This document shows positions 1 through 11,934 of a stretch of DNA of 64,000 nucleotides, in pieces. The position numbers and the translations under genes are program-made. The notes beneath the pieces were generated by a model that was given only the letters and a program-made list of their open reading frames with translations, ran no database searches and was not told where the DNA came from. The DNA is taken from the NCBI GenBank assembly GCA_033002965.1, contig JAURVB010002028.1, forward strand, positions 1-64,000, in the 5' to 3' direction. This DNA comes from Piper betle (Eukaryota; Streptophyta; Magnoliopsida; Piperales; Piperaceae). Numbering within the stretch: position 1 is the first letter of the stretch; every line of letters begins with the position of its first letter.

Positions 1-512
1 CAGTATTCTTATGTTATTATATTGTGAATGACATGAGTAAATGTTTGAGCATGATGATATGATGTGAATGAAATGCTAAGACAAGATAATAGAATGCAAA
101 ATATGATCAGAGTTGAGCAGCGGAAGCGTAGTGGGTTGAGACCTGAGCTTCAGAATGAATTCATAAGATGTTAGATTTTGTGTGATTGTTAATGCATGCC
201 GACATATTTGTATATATATTATTTTGACAGGGTGGGCCCATAATTGCACTTTTAGGGGAGACCCTGTTAGTTTTACTTCAGAATTTTCATCGATTTTGCT
301 CGTAATTGTGATGGTGTGAAATTTAATTTGCATGTCATTCATGTAGTACCATGTTAGGATTTTGTGCATGCATTCATTCATGACAGATCGTATCTTCATC
401 TTAAGACGCCGAGATTGGATCCGCACGAGTTAGGTTCGTGTTAGCCGACCTAACCGGGGCCTGTAACATGCCGGTTTGGTTCACGAGTGTGAACCGGATT
501 TGAGGTGTTACA
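1..512 (+). mobile_element. 3' end of a long LTR (family A), cut by the window edge
   Basis: The sequence matches the right-hand part of the other family A LTRs here: the block ending in a TTCAGAATGAATTCATAA-type stretch, then TTGCACTTTTAGGGGAGACC, then a G-rich stretch ending in GAGGTGTTACA at 512. The same order occurs at 6240-6545 and, inverted, at 54284-54700. The terminal TGTTACA is the right end of the LTR, and flanking AT-rich DNA starts immediately after it. The left part lies outside the window, so I cannot tell whether this is a solo LTR or part of a full element. Confidence 0.75.
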
Positions 513-3500
513 ATATATATATATATTTCAGTTTAAATATTTGTATATTATTTAAACTTGACTTATATATTTTTTATATTATTTAAATTCGACTTAAATT
601 CAAATATACTTAAATTATTTTATTTTAAAAAACTCAAAATTAGCTTAAAACCCTTTCGCCCGTGTGGTCGAAAATACGTGACGAGGTGGCTCCCTCGATT
701 ATACTAGCCTTATATAATATATCTATTTTGTTTAAAAAAAACACTGGCTGTGGACTTATGAGATGTGACATCCCTTGTTCTCTCATTATCCGTTCGTACA
801 AACAAACACGGAACAACTGTAAATGATGAGATGCGTTAGCGACGGAAATCGATGTCTCGCCTACAAAATTAACAGACACGAGCTACCTGACCAATTCCAA
901 ATATTTAAGTGGCATCATGTGTGTTACTACAATTACCTTCAGAACACGGAAGAACCAGACTTCCATTTCATTCGATGGAAATTGGATGCCCATCATTTTA
1001 TACAACTCATTGACCTTCACAACAAGGCAGCATAATAGACCATGAGAAAAATGAGATGGGCACTTCTTACTTTTAACTATTAGTTGTTTTGCTCATGGAT
1101 TCTACAATGCATTGAATGGTATATGAATCGCAGGAGAAATGCTGATCAACATTCCGATCACTTGTGAAGAACATGATAAGTTGCACTATAGGCTTGAAGG
1201 TGAAGTGTGGTTCTCTAAGTCTTCATCTGTCATAATTGTAATCTTATTTTGCTATGACACTAATGCTTCTAATAATGACAAAACAAACAGCTGTTTTTAA
1301 AGAACTTTTATGCCAGAATGATCTGTAGAAAAATAGATGAATTTATTTACTAGCTACTAGAAATTATGTCATCAGCGTCTTAGTCAATTAAGCAACAATG
1401 TAGCTCCCTAATGTAAGGAGTTTAACTGATCAATTATGGATGGAGATGGCATGCATATATTGGAAGCAAGTGCATTGAAATGTGCCAACTATGATATAGG
1501 AGGTAAGGTGAAATAAAACTTAAAACGCTTATGGGCTTCTGGCCTTTTCTTTTCAGACACAATTGTGAAGAGTAAGAGATAAAGCTCAATGGACCTTGTT
1601 TGTGTAATGGGTCTATGAGTTTGCAGAATGTTAGGTTGCTCACTAGTCGATTGTTCTTGTTGATTTCTACATGCCCTTAGCTCCCCTTATGAATGGCAAG
1701 TGACTAATAGTTGATAGAACTAGAAACTAGTAAGTTGGATATTGTTCAGCTCTCACACATTTATTGTGAAGGATCAAAATAGTAGTATATTAATGTTTCA
1801 TAATTTTCACTTACCCATAAAATTCTTACTGCACTTAATTCGTATCATACACATTAAATTGATTACTTGTACAAAATCATTCTTCCTGTTTTAATTGTTA
1901 GAAAAAATAAGATATTTTTCAGTTTTATTAATTGTTATTGAGCTTAGCTCCGTCAATGGGAACAAATAACTTCAAGGACATGGAAACTTCCAATTAATGT
2001 CAATTACCAACTATGTTCTGGGGAAGCCTAACTCAATAACACAATCAATAAGCCAATTATGACAAGAATAATAAAACAAATGATCAAGAAATAAACGAGG
2101 CTCATAACAAGTTAATTAATTAAAAAAAAGCATTAGCTTCCATTGCTTTTCTTAGCATCCAAGCCTCTTAATCATGAAAAATAAAACAGCAGTCCTTTTT
2201 AATCCAAAAGAACAATTGCCCCATTCAGAAGTTTCCATTAACCACGTTTTGTGATTAGCTTTAACTATTTCTGCCGGCCATGGCCGCTATAATTAGTTCC
2301 AAAGCCTTTACTCCATCTAGCCATTGAGTTCACAGAGTATTTGATCACTTTGGCAACATATTCAAAGTTGGGTTTATGATGGACAAAGTCTGGGACCAAT
2401 CCTACATTATTCCCAGAAAAAAGAGTTGGCAAGGTCCACCATCTACCTCTCAAATGACAATTGGAAAGACAAGCATAGAAAGAAAAAAGAACAGCCCAAG
2501 ACGTCATAATTCCCACCTAAGAAATAAAATTACATGGAGAAGAAGATCCCCAGTTTTGAGGGAAGTTGGTTGAATTCAAATCATGCCTTTGAATGATTGC
2601 AAGGTATGATTTATAGTTGAAATTTAAATATATTTACCTCAAAAAAACTGTAATCTTTGTGCAGCGAATTGAATGAATAATAATTTTAACGATAATATAC
2701 TAGATAAGAGAAGCGATGGCGTGCAAAAAACCTTGTGAAAATTTGATATTAATTAATAAGTATTGTAGTTATATTATATTATTGGTTGGGTAGTTGACAT
2801 GATGTTCCAAGGTAGCCAAAGGTAGATGAGACTTTTGTTAATATATTTATAAAATTCGGTCCAACCCGTTTCAACTAAACTTGAAGTTTATTTAGTAAAT
2901 ACGTAGCAAAGAAAACTTTAGATTTGGTGGTCTGGACGTTGAAAAGCTGTGAAGCATTACATCCAAAACTAGGCGCCATCCCAGCTCGAAAGATGGCAAA
3001 TGTCGATTTTGAGTTGTGCCGACGATGATCCCTTCTTACCCACTTCCTCTTTGATCCATTTGGATAAACAAAGACGTCAAAGTCAATATACAGTGTTTGC
3101 ATGCATGAAGGGGAAACTACAAGCGTCACTATTGCAGGTACTTAGGATAATCTTGATTGGACCTACTTTGTCGATGAAACAGCTAAGACTTTGGAATCTA
3201 TGCCATGTATAAGATGGGTTAAATAGAGTGACCTGTTGTGGCCTAGGTAGAGTCAAAATTTAGCTTACAAAGATGGGGGTAGAGGGAATCCATTGCCACA
3301 CGAAGTGGTGAAAGGTCGGTGCGTGTAGACTTGAAAGATTTGAAGTTAGTTTAGAAATTTAGAAACATACAGTTGGTCATGAACAGCTAAGCTTTCTACA
3401 AAAGATAACATTGATTTGTTGGTTATCTATAAGCTAAAAAAGGCTAGAACCCTATACATGGTTTAATGGTAGAGATGAGAATCTTGAGGTCATGCTATGT

Positions 3501-3632
3501 TTTAGGCTTTTAGCACTAGCGATAATCGTTGAGCTTTTGACTTCGACTCCAACTAATTAATAGTCTAGTTACTTTAAATTCTAGTCAAATTCAAACTAAT
3601 TACTTGATTTGTATTTGTCAATATATTATTTT
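513..3632. other. Intergenic, no supported gene
   Basis: This AT-rich DNA separates two LTR copies. Short open frames exist (for example 823-1035 on + and 2265-2516 on -) but show no recognisable domain, no convincing splice context and no codon bias I can defend. 2160-3230 is slightly less AT-rich and could hold a decayed gene fragment. I do not recognise one. Confidence 0.4.
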
Positions 3633-6545
3633 TATAAAACCCGTAATTCGAGTTAGGGTTTTACGTTATCGAACTAGTCGGTTCGACCGTTGGTTCGAGT
3701 CGAGTCAGTTCATGAACCGCGTGCTGAGTCGAGGCCAGCTGTGAGTTATGAGCAATGAGAGTCAAGTGTACCTGAATATATGATGATAACGTCGAGAAGA
3801 TGGTGAGAAATGAGTTATCAGAATATATGAAAGTATGTAGTATTTTTTTCTTTTTATATATTTGATCGTAGAAATAGTTTTAGGCCGAATAACGCGTTAG
3901 GAAGCGTTAGATTATATTTGAGTGGGTTATTAGTTATAGAACATATCATTTGGATGTTGCTGTGTTCGTCTGATTTTACGGGATTTTTCTCATATTTTTC
4001 TAGATTTTTTAGAATTTATTACGAACTAGTTATTATTTTGACTCGAGTAGGAATCGAGTCAATACTTATTTACGAGTTTGCCATTGAGGGTATTTTTCTC
4101 CCTCCCGACACCTACCCTCCCAAAACCCTCGCCGCCTTGTGCTCGTCGCCACCGCCGCCGTTGTCGACGTCGCGCTGCCGCCGATCAACGCCGCCCCGCT
4201 CCGCCGTGTCGTCGCCGTGCCGCCACGACCCACCCCGGCCACCGTCTCGCCGCCACGATGCCGGAATCGGCCCACAAGCCGCGACGCCCTCCCTCATCGA
4301 TTCGCCGCCGTCTGGGCCGCGCCGCCGCCGCTGTGACCCCGACGACCACCCCCTCGCCATCGCCGACGTTTCCCCCATCATCCCGACCACCGTCGAGGCC
4401 AGCCGCAGCCCCGATCGGAGCATGCCGCCGCCGCCACCCACTTTCGATGCCGCCGCTGACAGCCATCGCCGCCCCGGCTGCTTTGTTTGACACCACCATC
4501 GGACCAAGCCCGTCGAGCTGGTGCCGATAGACCCCCTGATTGCCCCGTCCCGAATCATCGCCGGAAAACCGCAAGAAAACCGCCAACACTCGTCGGAAAA
4601 CTGCCGGAACAGCCGGAAAATTGGATTCGTGGGAAATTCGCCGGATCATCCGCCGAACGCACCCGGTCCAATCTGATCGGACTTCGGACGCCGCTAGGTG
4701 CCGAATTCGAGTTTTGAGCCACGAAACGGAAACCCTAGCCGTCGCCGATTTTCGACAACGCGAGGTATAATTTATTTTAACTTAATTATTTGAAAGTATT
4801 GATTATTATAATTGCATGCTAGGATTGGTGAATTGTATGTTATAATAATATATATAAATGTAGATTTGATTAAGGATAAAATATGAAATTTGTTTGATTG
4901 AGTGGTATTAAAAATGGAGGCTAAGAAACTAATTAGGGTAACTAGGTAATGATCATGATTTAATGCAAACTAGCCTAAGTAGACTTGCTAGAATTGATAT
5001 AGGTTAATGTGTGTTGATTGATGCGTGATTGTGTTGAGTGTGTGTGCATGCTATAGGATGTGTGATTCATCATGCGAGCGTTAGTTTTTAGCTTGATTGT
5101 GTAGGTACGGTGTAGGAGCTCACCGCCTAGGCGCGTGGACCCGTTTGGAGCTTCTACCAGGTCCGTTTAGGACTCGTCTCTGTTTTTACGCTACTCTATT
5201 GTGTGTTTGATTTATCATGTGCAGGACGAGTTAAGTGGCATTTTATTGGATCCCACTTAACTCGGGCCATTTAGCCAACAGTTTTTCGGATTAATAACCC
5301 TCGAGGATGAGATCCCTCGAGTTTGTTTTCGAACTTCAGATCCAGCTCACGATGCCTTCGGGCCTATTGTATAAATCCTAACCTAGACCTATATATATAC
5401 GTATTGTTTTTGCGTTTTCAGTGAGAGATTGAATGAGGGAAATCCGACTACCGTGCTACGCGAGCGGGCAAAGTGTGAATCGATAGTGGGCTCTGGAATG
5501 GTGTGCGGGCTGTTTCATTCTCGAGGGATCCTGACAACTCCACCTTTGAGTTCCTCAAACCCAGAGAAGTGTGGAGGTTCACGGGTACTGCAATGCAGCA
5601 CATGTCTAGACTTGTGGTTTCAAAGGGTACTAAAGGTGACTGCCTGAGAGTGCTTGGCTTTCGTGCTCAATGCCAGGAGTAATATGGAAGGTGTAGAGGG
5701 CGGAAAGGAATGAGATTTGATGCGAGAAGCGATAGAGAAATGACCAAGGTATGAGAATGAGAAAGAAAGGGGGACGCTGTCGACCCGAGGGCGACGGCTC
5801 CCATATGTGCCCTAATGAGAGTTCTTGAGGAAGTATATGGTTTTCATTCAACAGGAGAGTTTGCTCTCCTGTGACAGATTAATATTAGTTATTTTCCGGG
5901 CCGGTAACACTCGTTACTGACGGTTTTTCTATATATATGTAGGTGAGGAATGCGAGTGATGAAAGCTGTCGGGACTGCGGAGGAGCAGTACGGAACCGCG
6001 CACACATGTACCTGCCGCGTGTAACGTATAATGATGATGTGTTAATGCTACGTGAATGATAATTTAGATGTATTTGTTTGGATAAATTGCCTCTTAAGAA
6101 ATGAATAGATAGGTGTGAATGAGCAGAGAGCCTTGGATTCAGCCTCAGCTTAGATGAAAACAAATGAAATAATAATGGAATGCCGTGGTAGATTGTTATG
6201 TTTTGTCATATTTTGATAAAATATTTATATACCTTTGTTATGGACAGGTTGGCCCTTATTGCACTTTTAGGGGAAACTCTGTCCGTTTTTACGTAGTAGT
6301 ATATATTTTCTTTTGGTTTCTCATTTATTGTTTTATCTTGTTTTTGCTTATACATCATAGCATGCATATAGGACCGCGTTAGAACCTAATTGTTCCCATT
6401 CATGCATTTCATGTTTGCATCTCCATCTTGAGACGCCGAGGGCAGATCCGGGTCGGGTTAACCAAACCCAGTAGATTAGCGAATGGTTCGGTCGCCGGTG
6501 ACATTTTCGGGTTGGTTCACGGGTGAGCCAAAACGGGGTGTTACA
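3633..6545 (+). mobile_element. Near-complete family A LTR, probably a solo LTR (2.9 kb)
   Basis: It starts with TATAAAACCCG (other copies have TGTAAAACCC, so the TG has decayed) and ends with GGGGTGTTACA. The 5 bases before it are ATTTT and the 5 after it are ATTTC, a 4-of-5 match consistent with an aged target-site duplication. Inside are an AT-rich left third, a GC-rich block at about 4090-4750, a TATA motif near 5388, and the conserved TTGCACTTTTAGGGG block near 6257. No gag-pol coding sequence is present, so the unit is an LTR and not a full element. The TGTAACACCCC-type termini and LTR length resemble plant Ty3/gypsy elements of the Tekay/Del type, but that assignment is inference. GC-rich open frames inside it are not credible genes. 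Confidence 0.75.
5388..5400 (+). promoter_or_regulatory. Conserved TATA motif inside family A LTR
   Basis: CCTATATATATACG occurs here and at the equivalent place in other copies (about 31923, 52877, 63170 and, inverted, 55400-55418). It is followed about 20 bases later by a GTTTTCAGTGAGA-like stretch. Conservation of position across diverged copies suggests the retroelement's own promoter, with transcription starting shortly downstream. No transcript evidence is available. Confidence 0.4.
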
Positions 6546-6879
6546 ATTTCCTTTGTATAATTCGTATAAAATTTGATTTTGTAATCAAAGTATCCTAAAT
6601 CACCATAATTATGCATGTGAAATAATTTATTCATGTATTTCTTCATTTGAATTTGTTATTAAATCATGTTATTTATAGTTTAATTAATTTTATTAAAAAA
6701 TCTAAGATATATATGGTCAAAAACTTTATTTTTTATGTAAAATATCGAGCTTTAAGTCGATTAGGCACAAACCCAAATATACTTAATTATTTAACACCAA
6801 GTCGAGTTTCTTATCATAATTTTTTTAAGTTAAATACCCAGTTTAATCAAGATTTAAATCATCTTTATTTGAAAATAAA

Positions 6880-7060
6880 AGAAAGGCAGGAGTTGCTCTA
6901 GTGGTATAATCACTTGTTTTTTAACTCTAAACATGGGTTCCCACTATTGGGCATCGGTTCTCCTTAATTTGATATGGAAGTGACCCTTGGAAATTAAGAC
7001 CCGTAAATTAATAACCCAATAAATGATCGTGGAACCGTTTTTGTAAGGTGCAAAAGTTTA
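6880..7060 (+). mobile_element. Possible tRNA-derived SINE
   Basis: GTTGCTCTAGTGGTATAA near 6893 resembles a tRNA internal A box. TGGGTTCCCAC near 6934 and ATCGGTTCTCC near 6953 resemble B boxes about 40-60 bases further on, the spacing of a polymerase III promoter. No complete tRNA cloverleaf is visible, so a tRNA-derived SINE or relic is more likely than a tRNA gene. I could not identify its ends. Confidence 0.3.
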
Positions 7061-7922
7061 TTTACATACTTTAAATGTTTCATTGATATTTTTACTTAAT
7101 AATATAATACAAACACTAATCAAGAGTCCGACGCATTCTTTGTTATGCATAAAACATCTTCTAACACGGCTGATGTATTATTTGCCATGTTGTTTCTGTT
7201 AAACCTGATATATTCGCGCGACTCAGTAACTTGACTATATAATGTTGGAGTAATAATTTTTGGGTTTGGTTACTGATGATTAGTTTTAGAGACATTATTG
7301 GTAAATCTTATAGTTTGAAATAATTATTTTCACGAGAAATAAGAAAATCAGGTGCAATTTTCTTCACTATCTTTAAATATTATGAATCATCAAAAACCTC
7401 CTCGAGAATTATCATTCACTTTTTTATTTGTGTTGTACACTCCCGCTAAAATATTGGGGGAGGCTTCTCATCAACTAAGGAAATTATTTTTGATTCTTTA
7501 CGATATGGTTGAGGGTATGGCTGCAAATTGAATAAGTTACTTCGTGAGCATTTTGTATTTGGCTCGACTTAATTTGAAACTTTATATTTAAATATTAAAA
7601 CTTAAACTTGACTCAAATTCAAATTTTACGAGTCGAATTTAAACAAAACACTCGACTCAACTCGTTTATAACTCGAATTCGACTCAAAATTAACTCATTA
7701 TTTAACTCAAAATCGACTCAATAATATAATATAAAAATAAGAAATTAACCACTTTCCTCTTTCCTTCTCTACTACTAGGAGCCCCATCTTGCCGATCAAT
7801 CAAGCGATCCCAGATCAAACAACATAGGGGGTGCTCGGCGATTCCACCTCAGTCCACCAATATGGCAAGAACTTGGTCCCCGTTAGTATGCAACCTCACC
7901 TTCCATTTTTCAAAACTAGATA

Positions 7923-7925
<3 letters not shown>

Positions 7926-7963
<38 letters not shown>
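7926..7963. repeat. (TA)n microsatellite
   Basis: An uninterrupted run of about 19 TA dinucleotides in intergenic DNA. Confidence 0.95.
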
Positions 7964-7965
<2 letters not shown>

Positions 7966-10250
7966 TTTCTCAACACATATTCCCTTATAATTAAAAATAA
8001 GAGATTTAACTGATTAAAATATAATAAAAATAAAAATAATAAATTAAATTATTATAATTTATCTTTTAATTCAAATATATCTTTAAAGTCAATTAAAACA
8101 TAGATCTAAAATATTAGATTATTATAATATATTTCATTATTATTCAATAAAATTTTATCTATAAATTTAAAAATTATTTGTAATATACATTTCGTCTCAT
8201 CTAGTATATAGTAAAAGGAGAGTTAGTAATGACATCCTATCTTAGTTCATTCTTAGTTTAATAATTATCCAACCATCATTTCATTTAATATATTTTCAAA
8301 ATCAATGCTAAATACAATTCAAAATTAACTTAGGAAATCAAATTAAGTCAAGCCAACCTTTTAATTAACATATTTTCAAAACTAATAATGCTGTATAAAG
8401 TTCAAAATTAACTTAGGAAATTGATCAAAGTCTAGATTGGAGCAGAGTCGTCACAAAACTTGACTTGACCAGGCTGATTGGCTTCCCTGCCCAAAAAGTA
8501 GAGGAAGGTGACAACCCTGGTTGGTACCACATGCACATCAAAATTATACTTCCCCTGCGTAGATTAGACCCAAACTCCATCGTAGTAGCCCACCAAAGCA
8601 AGTGTGGGGAACTCGTTTGACTTGAACGAACCCGAACGCATCCATGTGCGCCCACAGTTTACCACTGAGCTCTATACTCTATGCCAAGATTATTTATTTA
8701 TATGCTACTAACACTAGCCAAACAAAACGGATAAGCCCTTAACAGCTCATAGTCTCACCGTACCAACAACCAACTCATGTGGAATGATGCACGGAGAGAA
8801 GACGGTCCTCTATGTCAACTTTTCTCACCTCTCAACAAGCAAAAAGAGCCAAAGATTGTCACATACACCGAAATCATAGCAGTAAATACCGTTAATCAAA
8901 TCACAAGGCTGTGGCGAGCGAAGACTCCAATGCCTCGGCCATGCCATAGCTAGGCATGCAAAGCCATTTCTTTTATCCCATCGCCAGCTTTTGTCGCATT
9001 ATTAACACCCACATTACACATTATGAACATGTTTTACATTCCATTAGGACTTACCCTGATCTATATGACCTCGGTAGCATCGCCATCCAAATGATCTTGA
9101 AACACCCCTTGGATTGGAAGCAAATCCGGTCAGGCCTGCGTTGGCTCTCGCTTACCTGCCAAGAGCCACACTTCCCCTGTTCGAGAAAGCCAGATCTCAC
9201 GTCAAATCACGTAATTCTCTTAGTCACGTCTCGGGTGTAAATAGATGAGCGCAAGCTGCGGTCAATAGGTATGGCGACGTTATTCCATTGTTGCACTGCT
9301 CCGGATTCGTCCGACCGTGATTTCATATCAAATCATGCACTACAATGGGAACAAATGGGGAGTAGGTATTGAGTCCTCCGATCCACCGATTAATGAAACG
9401 TGAAGATGATCGAGCACGACATTGGTGCAGGTGTGGGCAGGACCCCCCATCCCTGCAGACCCTGCGCATGGCAGATACTCATTGAAGCCGCCCAAGCGAG
9501 AGGGGTATTGCACTCCATGCATGTTGCCACCCCGACCGTACCCGTCTAAGTTCCCTGCCCTTTTACTTCGCTCCCATCGTGAATGCTTGGCGGTGGGATT
9601 CTGGCATTGAGAGCTCCCTCCTAAAGTAGTATATGTTGTTGTTTAGGCGAGTTCTCTGTCCAACATTATATATAAATCTATATGTGAATTAAAGATTATA
9701 TTATATGTTATTATATAAAATTAATTTAAATTAAATTGATCTACTAAAGTGAAAGGTTATAGACTATAAATTAAGGTGTGAAATTTAATGTATATATATA
9801 TTATATATATACTTTTCATATTTTATTACTCGATAAAAATGAATTTATGAAACTACAGGTATAAATAAGGAGTTATGGTTCCTAAATTGATAAATAGTTT
9901 TTGTTTTAGTATCTTATTGTCTAGAATTCAGGTTTTACAAAATTCTTATTAGATTCAAAAGACCATAAGACCAAAACCTAACCTAAGGTGGTTAAGACTC
10001 TAGTGTTTTTTATGACTTGGTACTCTTCCGTTATCTAGTTTATTTACTCGATGATTTAATCTACTATCTAGTTTATTTATCGATAATTTGATATAAAATC
10101 TAATAAAGTCTAACATTGTGGTCATGAAAATTGGAATAGGTCGACCAGATTTACATAGCGAGTTCTACGTACTAGGTTAAGAATACTATGATATATTTGG
10201 TTAGAGAAGAATTAGAAGATTTAATCAAGTGATTAGCAAAGTTGAATCAG

Positions 10251-10272
10251 GACTTGCATGCATGCATGCATG
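10251..10272. repeat. (CATG)n short tandem repeat
   Basis: Several uninterrupted GCAT/CATG tetranucleotides. The repeat is self-complementary, so it could form a cruciform. Confidence 0.85.
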
Positions 10273-11112
10273 ATAATACATTAAAATGGTATATCACCAC
10301 TAAAATCATGCAAACCATTTGGATCGCAAGTTTCATGCATATCACCGCTAAAATCTGAATTTTTGTAAGTTTGCTTGTACATTTCAGTAGGTGAACCAGA
10401 TTATGTACTGTGTGGGAAAATGTTCTGTTAAAAGGTAACCAATTTAAGCTCAAGATCAATAGGTTGGCAAGTTGTGGATACAGCACAGTTTCACTTATAT
10501 TATATTTCCACGAGGCTCAATAAATATTTGATATTTATTGATCATCTCATGAGCCCGATCTTAGGGCGATACCGATTTAAATTCACGTATTTGCGCAATG
10601 CCAATTTCAAACACTTATTTCCATCTATAAATCTAAACACTTCAATTAAGTACGTTAATATCCACTAGTCTTAATATTTAAAAGAGATCAGTCAAAAGTA
10701 CTTGCTTATAGATAAAAAAGGAGATTTGGCTGATTAAAATGCAATAATTTGTTTAAAAAATCAATTATTGTAGTCTATCTCCTCTTCATTTTATAAAATT
10801 ATAATATATGGCAAACATAGGCCCCACATGACCTGATCTAACTAAAAATACCGAATTGAGTATATTGTCACCTGGTTTATATCAAATTTGAGTTCAGGAT
10901 GCTTAGATTTAATATAACTAGGCAAAATATGTCGTGTAATTGGACTCCAATAATTTTATATATAAGCTCTCACCAAAGAGACCATATTCATAACATGATA
11001 TCTTGGAGATAAATGAGAAGATAGATTATAATAGTTTGTTTTATCTTATTTCTTATTTTTGTTGTATATTGATTGATCTAATTACTTACTTTTATATTAT
11101 AGATAGATTTTA

Positions 11113-11248
11113 GCTTTATAAATAAACTCTTCTCGAATAATGAGATAAAATATAATAATTTAATATCTTAGAGATAATTTTTAATTGCACAAGTAAACTC
11201 CTATCGAATAATAAGATAAAATATAATAATATAATATTTAGGATAGTT
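11113..11248. repeat. Two diverged ~68-bp tandem copies
   Basis: The stretch around CGAATAATGAGATAAAATAT is followed by a diverged second copy around CGAATAATAAGATAAAATAT, each preceded by a similar AAGTAAACTC/AATAAACTC sequence. Function unknown. Confidence 0.5.
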
Positions 11249-11934
11249 CTCTGACTTTAAATATAAATTTTTATTAAATTAGAATTAATTTGATTTATTA
11301 TTTTTTATTTTTGGTATATTTTGATTTAACACCTACTTTTAGTCAAAGACTGATATTTAGTTTCCCTGTTATTAATATTATTATAGTAAACGTATTTATA
11401 ATATAAAATTTTCTCTACATATCATGAAACAAAATAACAAAATTTCACATTTTCTTTACTTGAGCGGAAAAAAAAACCAAAACGATAAAATTACAAAAGC
11501 TCATGTATTCTAGACTCTCGATCGACCCGAAGCCGAGCCGAGAGCTCCATCCGAGCGAAGCCGAGGGGACACTAACGTACAGAGCGCCGGCGTTGAAACC
11601 GGCGATAACGGGTCGACCCGTATCAGCGAAGATTACGCCCGCGGGCCCCGCCACCTTTTACACCCCCCTTGGCCGGCCGTCCACGGTGTTAAAAGTGAAA
11701 AGAAAGGAAAACCACCTTTCCATTTTTACCCCCGTGGTAAAAAACAAAAACGCCACCTTTAAAAACAACCCCCCTCACTGCCGCGCACTCCTTTCAAAGC
11801 TCCCATCTCTCTCCCCGGCGGCGCCGCCCCTCCCCTCGCCGGAGCTCCACCGCCGCCGCCGCCGCCGCCGCGGCGCTCGGACAAGAAGGAGATGAGGTGA
11901 AGCGGTGCGGAGGCGGTGAGATTGTGCGGCGAGG

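Larger units (their letters stand above)
6546..11934. other. Intergenic region upstream of the ankyrin gene
   Basis: Mostly AT-rich DNA with simple repeats and a possible SINE (listed separately). 8425-9620 has a more balanced base composition and scattered open frames on both strands, which suggests a decayed gene or transposon body. I recognise no domain in it. 9640-11440 is AT-rich with nothing identifiable. 11470-11934 is GC-rich and is probably the promoter and 5' untranslated region of the ankyrin gene. Confidence 0.4.

Noticed and set aside
2265..2573. A small minus-strand protein with a hydrophobic start (83 codons)
   Set aside because: No recognisable family, no convincing splice or promoter context, and an overlapping open frame on the other strand.
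3918..4770. Several overlapping Pro/Arg/Ala-rich open frames on both strands
   Set aside because: They lie in the GC-rich block of an LTR, overlap in multiple frames, and their frame is not kept between LTR copies. They are composition artefacts.
6880..7060. A functional tRNA gene
   Set aside because: Box A and B-like words are present but no acceptor, D, anticodon and T stems pair. Kept only as a possible SINE.
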